Assembly (NCBI RefSeq): GCF_049856295.1
Contig: NZ_JBNDMZ010000007.1
Coordinates: forward strand, 1-64,000
Origin: JB111 sp049856295
GTDB taxonomy: Bacteria > Actinomycetota > Actinomycetes > Actinomycetales > Actinomycetaceae
DNA length: 64,000 nt
Direction of reading: 5' to 3'
Position 1 is the first letter of the stretch. The number at the start of each line of letters is the position of its first letter. The notes beneath the pieces were generated by a model. It saw only the letters and a program-made list of their open reading frames with translations. It did not search any database and was not told the origin of the DNA. Shown here piece after piece: positions 17,693 through 26,734 of this stretch. The position numbers and the translations under genes are program-made.

Positions 17693-19192
17693 CTACCGCA
17701 GCGGGCGACCCAGCCGGTCGGTCCGGCCCGATCCCAGCGACCTCGGCCGGCCGACCCGCACCTTCAGGTGGACCTCGGTCCCGCCGTCGGTCCCGCCGCG
17801 CCACTCGATGGTGCCGCCGAGCTCCCCGGCCACGAGGGTCTTGACGATCTGCGTGCCCAGGCCGGTGAGCACCTTGCCCTCGGCGAGCCCCACGCCGTCG
17901 TCGGTCACATAGATCTCGAGGCTCTCCTCGTGGTGCTCGACCCGGACCACCACCGTCCCCGGACGGCCGGACAGGCCGTGCTCGACCGCGTTCGTGATGA
18001 GCTCGGTGAGCACGACGGCGAGACCCGTGGCCACGTCCGCGGGCACGAGCCCGAACCGACCGTCCATCCGGGTGGTGACGTGTGCGTCGGGCACGGCGAC
18101 GTCCGCGGCGAGCGCGAACACGCGGCCGAACACGTCGTCGAAGTCGACCACCTCGTCGAGCCCCTGGGCGAGCGTGTCGTGGACGAGGGCGATCGTCGTC
18201 ACCCGCCGCTCGGCCTGCCCGAGCGCCTCCCTGGTCTCCTCGTTCCCGCTGCGCCGGGCCTGGAGCCGCAGGAGCGCGGACACGGTCTGCAGGTTGTTCT
18301 TCACCCGGTGGTGGATCTCCCGGATGGTCGCGTCCTTGGTCAGCAGCTGCTGCTCGCGGCGGCGCATCTCGGACACGTCCCGGCACAGCAGCACCGCCCC
18401 CCGCCGCTCGCCGTTGTCGGTGAGCGGGATCGCGCGCAGGGAGAGGATGACCCGCCCGGCCTCGACCTCGGTCCGCCAGGCGGCCCGGCCCATGACGACG
18501 ACGGCGAGCGTCTCCTCGATCGCGCCGGCCTCCTCGAGCAGGTCCGTGAGGACCTCCGCGAGAACCTCGCCGTTGAGGTCGCCGATGAGACCGAGCCGGT
18601 GGACGTTGCTCAGCGCGTTCGGGCTGGCGAACGTCACGCGCCCCTCGAGGTCGAGCCGGATGACGCCGTCGCCGACCCGCGGGGTCCCGTGCCGGTCGCC
18701 CGACGGCGTCCCGGGCTGGGGGAACTCCCCCCTCGAGACCATGGCGGCCAGCGCGTCGCCCATCTCCATGTAGGCGACCTCGATGCGGGAGCGCATCATC
18801 GCGGGCGAGACGACCTGCTCGCGGCCGAGGACGGCCACGTAGCGGCCGTCGTGGTGCACCGGCTGCAGGACGGTGCGCACCTGCCGGCCGTCGTCGCGCA
18901 CGAACTCCCGCGTGTGGGTCCCGCCGTCGGTCATCGCGTGCCGGACGAGCTCGGCGAGCTGGCGGTCCGGACGGGACCGGACCGCGTCGTCGTAGTGGAC
19001 CGTCGCGCCGGTCTGCGGGCGGCAGTGGGCGGCGACGACGAACCCGTCCTCGCCGTCGGGCACCCACAGCAGGAGGTCGGCGAACGCGAGGTCGGCGATG
19101 ACCTGCCAGTCCCCCACGAGCTGGTGGAGCCACTCCACGTCCCCCGGGGAGCCCGGGTGCGAGTCGGTGAGGATGTTGGACAGCGTCGGCAC
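17693..19192 (-). CDS. pdtaS: PdtaS-like sensor histidine kinase
   Basis: A 499-aa soluble kinase. An N-terminal GAF-like domain (about 10-145) is followed by a PAS-like segment (about 175-285). A HisKA_2 dimerisation domain follows with the phospho-acceptor in REIHHRVKNNLQTVSALL and a HATPase domain (LTELITNAVEHG, DDGVGL). Domain order matches PdtaS, which signals to the RNA-binding antiterminator PdtaR; no pdtaR is in view. The GTG at 19192 has TACGCT 7 nt upstream, indicating a leaderless transcript; longer readings lack similarity. In many actinobacteria it lies next to whiB1, as here. Confidence 0.92.
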   Translation of the reverse strand: MPTLSNILTDSHPGSPGDVEWLHQLVGDWQVIADLAFADLLLWVPDGEDGFVVAAHCRPQTGATVHYDDAVRSRPDRQLAELVRHAMTDGGTHTREFVRDDGRQVRTVLQPVHHDGRYVAVLGREQVVSPAMMRSRIEVAYMEMGDALAAMVSRGEFPQPGTPSGDRHGTPRVGDGVIRLDLEGRVTFASPNALSNVHRLGLIGDLNGEVLAEVLTDLLEEAGAIEETLAVVVMGRAAWRTEVEAGRVILSLRAIPLTDNGERRGAVLLCRDVSEMRRREQQLLTKDATIREIHHRVKNNLQTVSALLRLQARRSGNEETREALGQAERRVTTIALVHDTLAQGLDEVVDFDDVFGRVFALAADVAVPDAHVTTRMDGRFGLVPADVATGLAVVLTELITNAVEHGLSGRPGTVVVRVEHHEESLEIYVTDDGVGLAEGKVLTGLGTQIVKTLVAGELGGTIEWRGGTDGGTEVHLKVRVGRPRSLGSGRTDRLGRPLR

Positions 19193-19337
19193 GAGCCCCA
19201 GCGTACGGCGGGCCGGACGCCTTGCGGACCAGCTGCCCGCACCCCGCCGCGCGGCTCGCCGGGGTCCGGACTCGGATCCGTGCCGCGGCCCGGCTGCGCC
19301 TACCCTGGAACCAGACCCTGGAAGAGATGGAGCACGC

Positions 19338-19853
19338 ATGCGCTTCGACCACACCGTCGAGTTCCCCGCCTCCCCCGAGGAGGTCGCCCGGATGCTGGCG
19401 GACAAGGACTTCACCGACCGTCGGGTGCGGGCCGCCGGCGCGACCCGCCACACGGCGTCGATCACCTCGGGCGACGACGGCTCGTTCACGCTCGACGTCG
19501 AGGCCACGATCCCGACGACGATCATCCCCGCGACCTACCGCGGGCTGGTCGGTGACAGCTTCGTGGTCCGCATCGAGGAGCAGTGGTCGGCCCCGGGCGC
19601 GGACGGCGGCCGCACGGCGGAGTTCGGGCTCAACGTCTCGGGCGTCCCGGCCCGCGTCAACGGCACCCAGGCGCTCCGGCCGATCGCCGGCGGCTCGACG
19701 GCGCTGGACTACCGCGGGGACGTCACCTGCTCGATCCCGCTGCTCGGCCGCAAGATCGAGTCGGCCGTCGTCGGCGCCGTCGACACGGTCCTCGAGGCCG
19801 AGCGCCGTGTGGGGATCGCCTACCTCGCGGAGCAGGCGGACGAGCAGGGCTGA
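19338..19853 (+). CDS. DUF2505 (SRPBCC-fold) protein
   Basis: A 171-aa protein matching DUF2505. It begins with MRFDHTVEFPASPEEVARML and has the LGRKIESAV helix near the end. The SRPBCC fold binds hydrophobic ligands, but no ligand is known for this family. GATGGAG about 8 nt before the ATG and TACCCT about 34 nt before it look like a ribosome site and a -10 box. It is divergent from the PdtaS-like gene. Confidence 0.88.
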   Translation: MRFDHTVEFPASPEEVARMLADKDFTDRRVRAAGATRHTASITSGDDGSFTLDVEATIPTTIIPATYRGLVGDSFVVRIEEQWSAPGADGGRTAEFGLNVSGVPARVNGTQALRPIAGGSTALDYRGDVTCSIPLLGRKIESAVVGAVDTVLEAERRVGIAYLAEQADEQG

Positions 19854-19865
19854 CGCCCTCCGCCG

Positions 19866-19899
19866 ACGACGACGAACCCCCCGGGAGGGCCGTCGTCGT
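19866..19899. terminator. Possible bidirectional terminator
   Basis: ACGACGAC (19866-19873) pairs with GTCGTCGT (19892-19899) around a GC-rich loop that can add CCC/GGG pairing. It lies between the convergent DUF2505 and putA genes. Confidence 0.4.
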
Positions 19900-19976
19900 T
19901 CGCCGTCGGACGTGTCCCCGGCGTCCGCCCGGCGCGTCGCCGACGTGGGCCGCCCGGGCCCCGACCGGGGAGGGCG

Positions 19977-22900
19977 TCAGCGGCCTGCGGGCAGGTGGCC
20001 GAGCCGGTGCAGGGTCGTCGAGACCGCCTGCTCCCGCAGCATCGTCAGCAGCTCGCGGCGTCCGGTGGCCAGGACGGGCGCGGTCGACACGTCGTAACGC
20101 ACGTCGGCCACCAGGTCCGCCAGCTCCTCGCGCTCCGAGCCGAGGACGCGCACGCGGCCCCGGCCGCCGGCCAGCCGCCCGACGAACGCGTCGGCCCCCT
20201 CGGCCGCGGCGACGTGCTCGGTGAGCCGGCGCAGCGCGCGCCTGGCGGGCTCGCCCTCGGTGGCCCAGGACTTGAGGTGCGCCGACAGCTCGGGGTGCAG
20301 CGAGACCCGCACGAGCGTGCCCGTGACCTCCCCCGCGAGCAGGAGGCGGACGAGGTCGACCGTGCGCGCGTCGGCCCCCGCCCGCACGTGGAGGACCGGG
20401 AGCTGCCGGTAGCGCAGGACGTTCGACTCGACCTCGAGGCCGGTGGGGTCCTGCTCGCGGCCGAGGTCGTGCTCCCACACGTAGGCGTCCGATCGGACGG
20501 CCGCCCGCAGCCAGCGGCGCTCCGACTGCACGGGAACGATGCCCGTGAGGTCGGCGAGCGCCGCGCGCACCTCGGGCGAGGGCTCGGCGGCCCGCGCGGG
20601 CAGACCGTCCTCGATCCACGACCCGAGCTGGGTGACGTAGTTCGGTCCGCCCGCCTTCGCACCGGGGCCGACCGAGGAGTCCTTCCAGCCGCCGAACGGC
20701 TGCCGGCGCACGATCGCGCCCGTGCAGTGGCGGTTGACGTAGAGGTTCCCGGCATCGACCTGGTCGCTCCAGCGCTCGATCTCCTCGGGGTCGAGGGAGT
20801 GCAGCCCGGAGGTGAGCCCGAAGTCGGTCCGGTTGACGACCTCGATGGCCTCGTCGAGGGTCTCGGTGCGCACGAGAGCGAGGACTGGGCCGAAGAACTC
20901 GGTGAGGTGCGCGCGGGAGCCCGGGGCCACGTTGTCGAGGACGCCGGGCGACCACAGGCGCCCCTCGCCGTCGAGCCGGCGCGGGCGCACGAGCCAGCTC
21001 TGCCCCTCGTCGAGCTCGGTGAGCGCGTGCAGGAGCCGGCCGGATGCGGGCTCGGTCAGGGGGCCGGTCGTCACGCCGAGGTCGTCCGGCATCCCGACGC
21101 GCAGGGAGGACACGGCGTCGACGAGCTGACGGCGCAGGCGGTCGCTCGTGCCGGCCTGTCCGACGAGGACGGCGACGGAGGCGGCCGAGCACTTCTGCCC
21201 GGTGTGCCCGAACGCCGAGCGCACGAGGTCCGCGACGGCGAGGTCGTAGTCCGCCGACGCCGTGATCACCATCGCGTTCTTGCCTGACGTCTCGGCGATC
21301 ACGCCGTGGCCGCCGGGCCGGCCGGCGCGCCAGCCGGCGAAGAGGCGGGCGGTCTCGGTCGACCCGGTGAGGACGACGCGGTCGACGTCCTCGTGGGTGA
21401 TCAGCCGCTGCCCGACCTCGTTCTCGCGGGCGCGCAGGAACTGGACGACGTCGGGGTCCAGGCCGCCGCGCTCGAGCGCCGTGCGCAGGGTGTCGACGAC
21501 GATCTCGGCGAGCACCGGCGTCTGCGGCGCGGGCTTGACGATGACGGCCGAGCCGGCGGCGAGCGCCGCGGCGGTGCCGCCCGTGGGGATCGCGACGGGG
21601 AAGTTCCACGGCGGGGTGACGACGACGAGCCGGTCGGGCTCGAAGCGCGCGCCGTCAGTGTCGAGGTGGTCGGCGAACAAGCCGAGGTCCTCCGCGCGGT
21701 CGGCGTAGTAGCGGAGGAAGTCGACCGCCTCGGAGACCTCCGGGTCGGACTCGTCGACGAGCTTCCCGGCCTCGGCGGCGGCCTGTCCGACGAGCTCGCC
21801 GCGGCGGTCCTCGAGGTCGTCCGCGGCCGCTCGCAGGACGCCCGCCCGTTCGCCCGGCTCGAGCGCCGCCCACGTGGCGCGGGCCTCGAGGGCCCGGGCG
21901 ACGGCGTCGTCGACGGCGCTGACGCTCGTCGGGGCCGGTGAGGACGGCTCGCGCCGGGGCGCGGCGAGGTGCTCGGCGGCCCAGACGCGGGAGGCCGCGA
22001 GCGCCGGGTCGGTGTCGACGGCCTGGACGAACCGGGTGTCGGAGCGGACAGGTGCCCCGGTGCGGCGCGGAGCGGGGGCCGGAGACGCGGAGGCGTCAGC
22101 CGCGGCGACGTAGTCGCGCTCCTGGGCCTCGAGCTCGCCCGGGTCCCCGGAGGCGAACGCGTGGACGAAGTTCTCCGGCGCGGCCGCCTCCTCGAGGCGG
22201 CGCACGAGGTAGCCGATCGCGGAGTCCATGTCCTGCGGGGCGACGACCGGCGTGTACAGGACGATGCGGCCCGCGTCCGCGGCGACGGCCCGGGCCTGGG
22301 CGGGCGCCATGCCCTGGAGCATCTCGACGTCCACCATGTCCGCGACCCCGCGCCCGGCAGCGAGCAGGTGGGCGTGGGCCACGTGGAAGAGGTTGTGCGA
22401 GGCAATGCCGATGCGCAGGGCCCCGACGTTCTCGGGGCGCAAGGCGCGATCGAGCAGGCGCAGGTAGGCGGCGTCGGTCTCGGCCTTCGTCGTGAACGGC
22501 GCCTGGTGCCACCCGCGCAGCTCGGCCTCGACGCGCTCCATGGACAGGTTGGCCCCCTTGACGAGCCGGATCCCGATCGGTGCTCCCCCGGCGTCCCGGC
22601 GGCCGCGGGCGAACGCGACGAGGCGGTCGAGCGCGGCGGCGGAGTCGGGGAGGTAGGCCTGGAGGACGATGCCGGCCGAGAGGGCGGTGAACTCCTCCTC
22701 GGCGAGGATCGACGTGAAGGCCTCGACGGTGAGGTCGAGGTCCCGGTACTCCTCCATGTCGAGGTTGACGAACACGTGCTGCTCGCGCGCGAGGGCGGCG
22801 CGGTAGATCGGCCGCAGCCGCTCGCCGACCCGCTCGACGGTGCCCTCGGTGTCCCAGGTCGAGATCTGCGGGACCAGCGTGGAGACCTTGACGGAGACGT

Positions 22901-23420
22901 GCTCGACGTCGGGCCGCGAGACGAGGTCGAGGGTGCGGCGCGCGCGGTCCGCGGCCTCGGTCTCCCCCAGCACCGCCTCACCGAGGAGGTTGAGGTTGAG
23001 CCGCTCCCCGTCCCGGGCGGCGCGCTGCAGCCGGTCCGTCAGCGCGGCGTCGGTGGCGTCCACCACGAGGTGGCCGACGAGCTGACGGAGGCGACGCCGG
23101 GCGAGCGGCACGACCACCGAGGGGGCGAGCCGGCCCACCCGGGCACCCGCGCCGAGCATCGCCCGGTCGAGGCCCGAGAGGAACGTGGCCCCGGACGCGG
23201 AGCCGATGCGGGACAGCTCACGCGCCGCGACGGCCAGGTCCTCGGGCCGGGCGACCCGGTCGACGAACCGCACCGCGAGGTCGAGGCCCGCCGGGTCGGC
23301 GAGCAGGTCGGCGAGGCGCCGGGTCGCGGCCCGTTCCTCCGGGCGTTCCCCCGCGGCGCTCGCCTCGGCCCAGCTGCGGGCGAGGTCGATCGCGTCGTCG
23401 GCCGGGGGTCCCTCCGTCAT
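19977..23420 (-). CDS. putA: Bifunctional proline dehydrogenase/glutamate-semialdehyde dehydrogenase (PutA)
   Basis: A 1147-aa enzyme that oxidises proline to glutamate in two steps. The FAD-dependent ProDH barrel covers about residues 80-450 (IRLVKGANLSMERVEAELRGW). The ALDH domain spans about 500-1000, with the general base Glu in VIAETSGKN and the catalytic Cys in HTGQKCSAASVA. A C-terminal region of about 150 residues completes it. The N-terminal DNA-binding domain of enterobacterial PutA is absent, so it is not a self-repressor. The ATG at 23420 overlaps the zwf stop by four bases (ATGA), which fixes this start and implies coupled translation. Confidence 0.93.
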   Translation of the reverse strand: MTEGPPADDAIDLARSWAEASAAGERPEERAATRRLADLLADPAGLDLAVRFVDRVARPEDLAVAARELSRIGSASGATFLSGLDRAMLGAGARVGRLAPSVVVPLARRRLRQLVGHLVVDATDAALTDRLQRAARDGERLNLNLLGEAVLGETEAADRARRTLDLVSRPDVEHVSVKVSTLVPQISTWDTEGTVERVGERLRPIYRAALAREQHVFVNLDMEEYRDLDLTVEAFTSILAEEEFTALSAGIVLQAYLPDSAAALDRLVAFARGRRDAGGAPIGIRLVKGANLSMERVEAELRGWHQAPFTTKAETDAAYLRLLDRALRPENVGALRIGIASHNLFHVAHAHLLAAGRGVADMVDVEMLQGMAPAQARAVAADAGRIVLYTPVVAPQDMDSAIGYLVRRLEEAAAPENFVHAFASGDPGELEAQERDYVAAADASASPAPAPRRTGAPVRSDTRFVQAVDTDPALAASRVWAAEHLAAPRREPSSPAPTSVSAVDDAVARALEARATWAALEPGERAGVLRAAADDLEDRRGELVGQAAAEAGKLVDESDPEVSEAVDFLRYYADRAEDLGLFADHLDTDGARFEPDRLVVVTPPWNFPVAIPTGGTAAALAAGSAVIVKPAPQTPVLAEIVVDTLRTALERGGLDPDVVQFLRARENEVGQRLITHEDVDRVVLTGSTETARLFAGWRAGRPGGHGVIAETSGKNAMVITASADYDLAVADLVRSAFGHTGQKCSAASVAVLVGQAGTSDRLRRQLVDAVSSLRVGMPDDLGVTTGPLTEPASGRLLHALTELDEGQSWLVRPRRLDGEGRLWSPGVLDNVAPGSRAHLTEFFGPVLALVRTETLDEAIEVVNRTDFGLTSGLHSLDPEEIERWSDQVDAGNLYVNRHCTGAIVRRQPFGGWKDSSVGPGAKAGGPNYVTQLGSWIEDGLPARAAEPSPEVRAALADLTGIVPVQSERRWLRAAVRSDAYVWEHDLGREQDPTGLEVESNVLRYRQLPVLHVRAGADARTVDLVRLLLAGEVTGTLVRVSLHPELSAHLKSWATEGEPARRALRRLTEHVAAAEGADAFVGRLAGGRGRVRVLGSEREELADLVADVRYDVSTAPVLATGRRELLTMLREQAVSTTLHRLGHLPAGR

Positions 23421-24859
23421 TGACCGAGCATCCACCGGTGCGGGAAGGCGAGCTCGGCGGCCGCGGCGGGTCCCCACGAGCCGGGCGCGTACGGCTGCGG
23501 CTCGGGACGCTCGCCGTTCTGCAGCGGGGCGAACGCCTCGAACGCGGCGCGGAGCCCGTCAGCGGTCGTGAACAGGGACCGGTCGCCGAGCAGCACGTCG
23601 TGGATGAGCGACGCGTACGGGCTCAGGGCCTCGCTGCGGGGGACGTCGTTGAGGTCGAGCTGGGCGCGGCCCGAGGAGAAGGTGAGCTCGGGGCCGGGGG
23701 TCTTGACCGTGATGTTGAGCGAGACCGCGCCGGCTCCGGCGAAGTTGACCTCGATCGTGTTGGGCTCGAGGCCCTCGTCGAACAGCGGGCCGTCCGGGCG
23801 GCGCAGCACGAGAGTCATCCGCTGGGCCTTGACCGCCATCCGCTTGCCCGTACGCAGGAGGAACGGGACCCCGCGCCAGCGGTCGGTGTCGACCCACACG
23901 CGGGCGGCGACGAAGGTGTCCTGCGTCGAGTCGTCCGGCACGCCCTCGAGGTCCCGGTACCCCTCGAACTGGCCGAGCACGACCTCCTCGGGGTCGAGCC
24001 GCAGCGCCCGCAGCGCCCGCTCGCGCTCGACGAGGATCTGCTCGGGGTTGCGGATGTCGAACGGCGGCTCCATCGCCACCTGGCCGACGACCTGGAAGAG
24101 GTGCGTGACGAGCATGTCGAGCGCGGCGCCGGTCTGCTCGTAGAAGTCGACGCGGTCGGCCACGTCGAGGTCCTCGGGGACGTCGATCTGCACCTGCTTG
24201 ACCGAGTGCCGGTCCCACTCGGAGCCGAAGAGCTGGTTGGCGAACCGGAGCACGTAGATCGTCTGCACGCCCTCCTTGCCGAGGAAGTGGTCGATGCGGA
24301 AGATCTGCTCCTCGCGCAGGACCTTCTTCACGTCCCGGTCGAGCTGCTCGAAGGACTTGAGGTCGGTGCCGTAGGGCTTCTCGAACACCACGCGGGTGGA
24401 CTCGGTGATGAGCTCGTGCTCGGCGAGGCCCCGGGTCACGGAGCGGAAGCCGCTCGGCGGGACGGCGAGGAAGTGCACGACGAGGGGCTCCTCGTTGGCG
24501 GCCGCCCACATGTCCCGGTAGATGCCGTCGATGACCTCGGGCAGCTCGGACTCGTCGCCCGGGCCGAAACGTCCGGTGGCGTAGTACAGGTGCGTGAGGA
24601 TCTCGTCGACGTCCTCCGGCAGTCCGCCCGGGCTCTCCGCCAGGCTCTCGCGGACGCGCTCGCGGAACTGCTCGTCCGTCAGCGGCTCGCGGGCCGAGGC
24701 GATGACCGCCCACTGCTCCGGCATGAGCCCGCGGACGCGGATCTCCGCGATCGCGGGGAGCACCATCCGATGGGCGAGGTCACCGGACGCCCCGAAGAGG
24801 GTGATGATGACTGCCTTGGGGGCGACGAGCTCTGGGGCTTCTGCGCGGCGGGCGTTCAC
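23417..24859 (-). CDS. zwf: Glucose-6-phosphate dehydrogenase
   Basis: A 480-aa enzyme making 6-phosphogluconolactone and NADPH. The Rossmann motif is FGASGDLAHR near residue 20. The substrate segment EKPYGTDL and the active-site signature RIDHFLGKEGVQ (His as base) are present, and the C-terminal alpha-beta domain looks complete. The GTG at 24859 has TAGGTT 7 nt upstream, so the message is probably leaderless; extension upstream adds only Arg-rich residues. Its operon with putA is unusual: zwf normally sits with tal, tkt, opcA and pgl, none of which is here, so this may be a second zwf paralogue. Confidence 0.93.
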   Translation of the reverse strand: MNARRAEAPELVAPKAVIITLFGASGDLAHRMVLPAIAEIRVRGLMPEQWAVIASAREPLTDEQFRERVRESLAESPGGLPEDVDEILTHLYYATGRFGPGDESELPEVIDGIYRDMWAAANEEPLVVHFLAVPPSGFRSVTRGLAEHELITESTRVVFEKPYGTDLKSFEQLDRDVKKVLREEQIFRIDHFLGKEGVQTIYVLRFANQLFGSEWDRHSVKQVQIDVPEDLDVADRVDFYEQTGAALDMLVTHLFQVVGQVAMEPPFDIRNPEQILVERERALRALRLDPEEVVLGQFEGYRDLEGVPDDSTQDTFVAARVWVDTDRWRGVPFLLRTGKRMAVKAQRMTLVLRRPDGPLFDEGLEPNTIEVNFAGAGAVSLNITVKTPGPELTFSSGRAQLDLNDVPRSEALSPYASLIHDVLLGDRSLFTTADGLRAAFEAFAPLQNGERPEPQPYAPGSWGPAAAAELAFPHRWMLGQ

Positions 24860-24942
24860 GCCCCCCAACCTAGAGCACCGCGCACGGGCGGCGCAGTCCC
24901 TCGGCCGCGCGCGTCCGCGCCGCGCGTGCCACGATCGACGGC

Positions 24943-25545
24943 ATGACCGCCGAGCCACGCACGCCCGCGACCTCCGCGACACCTGCGACCCCTGCCGCCG
25001 ACGACCCGGACCTCACGGTCGCCCGCACCGGCGTGCGGACCGCGCTGGGCACCAACTCGCGCGGCGCCTCGGTGCGGATCGGCGGCGACGGCGCCCCGGA
25101 CGCCTTCACGCCCGGCGAGCTCCTCCAGATCGCGCTCGCCGCCTGCGAGTCGCTCTCGGCCGACCACCGGATCACCCACGCCCTCGGCGAGGACGCGCAG
25201 GTCGTCACCCGGGTCCGACGTGACAAGGACGACGCCGAGAACCGGTACACCGACCTGCACGTCGACCTCGCCCTCGACCTGGCGAGCCTCGAGCCGCTCG
25301 CGCGCGAACGGCTCCTCGAGCGGATGGACAAAGCGATCGAGCGCCACTGCACCGTGGGGCGCACGCTGCGGGCCGGCACCCGGACGACGCTGACGGTGAC
25401 CGACTCCGGAGCTGCGGACGGTGTCGATGCGGCCGACGGCGCTGGTGGCGACTCCGCCTCCGGCACGGGTTCCACCTCCGCCCCCAGCGCGGGTGCTGAT
25501 TCCGCCTCGGGCATGGCCGCCGGGACCGACGGGGCCGCGCGATGA
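24943..25545 (+). CDS. OsmC/Ohr-family protein
   Basis: A 200-aa protein with an OsmC-like domain at about residues 20-150 (LGTNSRGASVRIGG, FTPGELLQIALAACESLSADH, ERHCTVGRTL). The two conserved peroxidatic cysteines appear as Cys in AACESL and in RHCTVG, so peroxide reduction is likely. The C-terminal 50 residues are a low-complexity Ala/Ser/Gly/Asp tail. CACGAT 7 nt before the ATG at 24943 suggests leaderless expression, divergent from zwf. The stop overlaps the next gene's ATG by four bases. Confidence 0.88.
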   Translation: MTAEPRTPATSATPATPAADDPDLTVARTGVRTALGTNSRGASVRIGGDGAPDAFTPGELLQIALAACESLSADHRITHALGEDAQVVTRVRRDKDDAENRYTDLHVDLALDLASLEPLARERLLERMDKAIERHCTVGRTLRAGTRTTLTVTDSGAADGVDAADGAGGDSASGTGSTSAPSAGADSASGMAAGTDGAAR

Positions 25546-26342
25546 GCGCCGCCGACCGGACCTCGAACGACGCCGACCTGCCCGCGACGACCTCGCCCGA
25601 CGACGAGACCCCCGGTGCCGACCGGGCCGTCAGCGTGACGGACGAGGGTGACCGACCGGCGTCGGGCACGGACACCACGGAGGAGGTCGTCACGCCCGGG
25701 CGGTTCAAGCGGTTCGTCGACACCGCGGTCCGGGTCGAGGGCCGCCGCGCGCGGACGAAGGTGCGCAAGCTGCGAGAGCGGATGTGGCGGCAGAGCCCGA
25801 GCCGACTGCTCAAGCAGCTCGAGCGCGACTACGTGCGGTCGGTCGCGCGGATCGGTGGGGCCGTCGGAGCCACGGCCGCGTTCCCGGTCCTCGGCACCGC
25901 GCTGGCGGTCGGGATGACGAGCGCCCAGGTCGCCGCGTTCGTCGACGCCTCCGCCCGCTACGTCCTCGCGGTGGCCGAGGTGCACGGCATCCACGTCGAC
26001 GACGTCGAGAAGCGCCGCACGCTCCTGCTGTCCGCCCTGCTCGGCGAGGAAGGCTCGAAGCTCGTGTCCGGGCAGATCGGGTTGAGCGGGATCGGCTGGG
26101 CCCGCACCGCGCTCGGTCAGCTCTCGTCGGGCAGCGTGCGGTCGGTCAACCGGGCGCTCACCCGGCAGCTGACGAAGGCCGGGGCCAACCGCGGGATGCA
26201 GCTCGCGCTGGGCCGACTCGCGCCGTTCGGCATCGGCATGGTGCTCGGCTACCGGGGTGCGCGGGCGCTGGGCCGTGACGTCGTCAAGGGCACGCAGGCC
26301 GCCTTCGGCCCGCCGCCGGAGCGGTTCGCCGACGACGCCTGA
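25542..26342 (+). CDS. Uncharacterised protein, possibly EcsC-like
   Basis: A 266-aa protein coupled to the OsmC gene by an ATGA overlap. The first 50 residues are acidic, disordered and Thr/Asp-rich. A basic helical segment (GRRARTKVRKLRERMW) follows, then an Ala/Gly-rich region with hydrophobic helices (ARIGGAVGATAAFPVLGTALAVG; ARLGRLAPFGIGMVLGYRGARALG-like). It resembles EcsC-type proteins weakly; I do not assign a function. It may be peripheral to the membrane. Confidence 0.75.
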   Translation: MSAADRTSNDADLPATTSPDDETPGADRAVSVTDEGDRPASGTDTTEEVVTPGRFKRFVDTAVRVEGRRARTKVRKLRERMWRQSPSRLLKQLERDYVRSVARIGGAVGATAAFPVLGTALAVGMTSAQVAAFVDASARYVLAVAEVHGIHVDDVEKRRTLLLSALLGEEGSKLVSGQIGLSGIGWARTALGQLSSGSVRSVNRALTRQLTKAGANRGMQLALGRLAPFGIGMVLGYRGARALGRDVVKGTQAAFGPPPERFADDA

Positions 26343-26386
26343 GCGCACCTGCTCCTGCTCCTTCTCCCTCCCCCGCCGAGCAGTCG

Positions 26387-26518
26387 GTCAACGCACCGAA
26401 CCGTCGGTCTCCCGCCGAGCAGTCGGTCAACGCACCGAGCCGACTGTCAACGCGCCGAGCCGACTGTCAACGCGCCGAGACATGGGTCAACGCGCCGAGC
26501 CGACTGTCAACGCGCCGA
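26387..26518 (+). repeat. GTCAACGCRCCGA tandem array, 20-bp period
   Basis: Six copies of GTCAACG(C)(A/G)CCGA start at 26387, 26426, 26446, 26466, 26486 and 26506; the last five are exactly 20 bp apart. Spacer sequence alternates between CGACT and CATGG types. The array fills the gap between the EcsC-like gene and the hsp20 promoter and is unrelated in sequence to the TCGAGAKTGCGG family. Confidence 0.85.
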
Positions 26519-26625
26519 GACACCGGCCGCCGCCCCTCCACTCGACACGTCCACCGACTCTTCGGCGGCGAACCGACTCCTCGACGGGCCTCCGCACAGC
26601 CGCACCGCCGCGCACACCCGTCAGC

Positions 26626-26646
26626 CTTGAGCGAACGAGACTCAAC
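26626..26646. promoter_or_regulatory. HAIR box (HspR binding site)
   Basis: CTTGAGC, seven bases, ACTCAAC matches the HspR-associated inverted repeat CTTGAGT-N7-ACTCAAG at 12 of 14 positions with the exact spacing. It lies 88 bp before the hsp20 start. Established role: HspR represses chaperone genes, with release on heat stress. Confidence 0.85.
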
Positions 26647-26734
26647 TTTGCTTCCCGCATCCACTCAGGGACGCAACAATGGGGTCATGACGCCGGGCGA
26701 CCCACCCGGCCCCGACCGAGGAAGGACCCCACCC

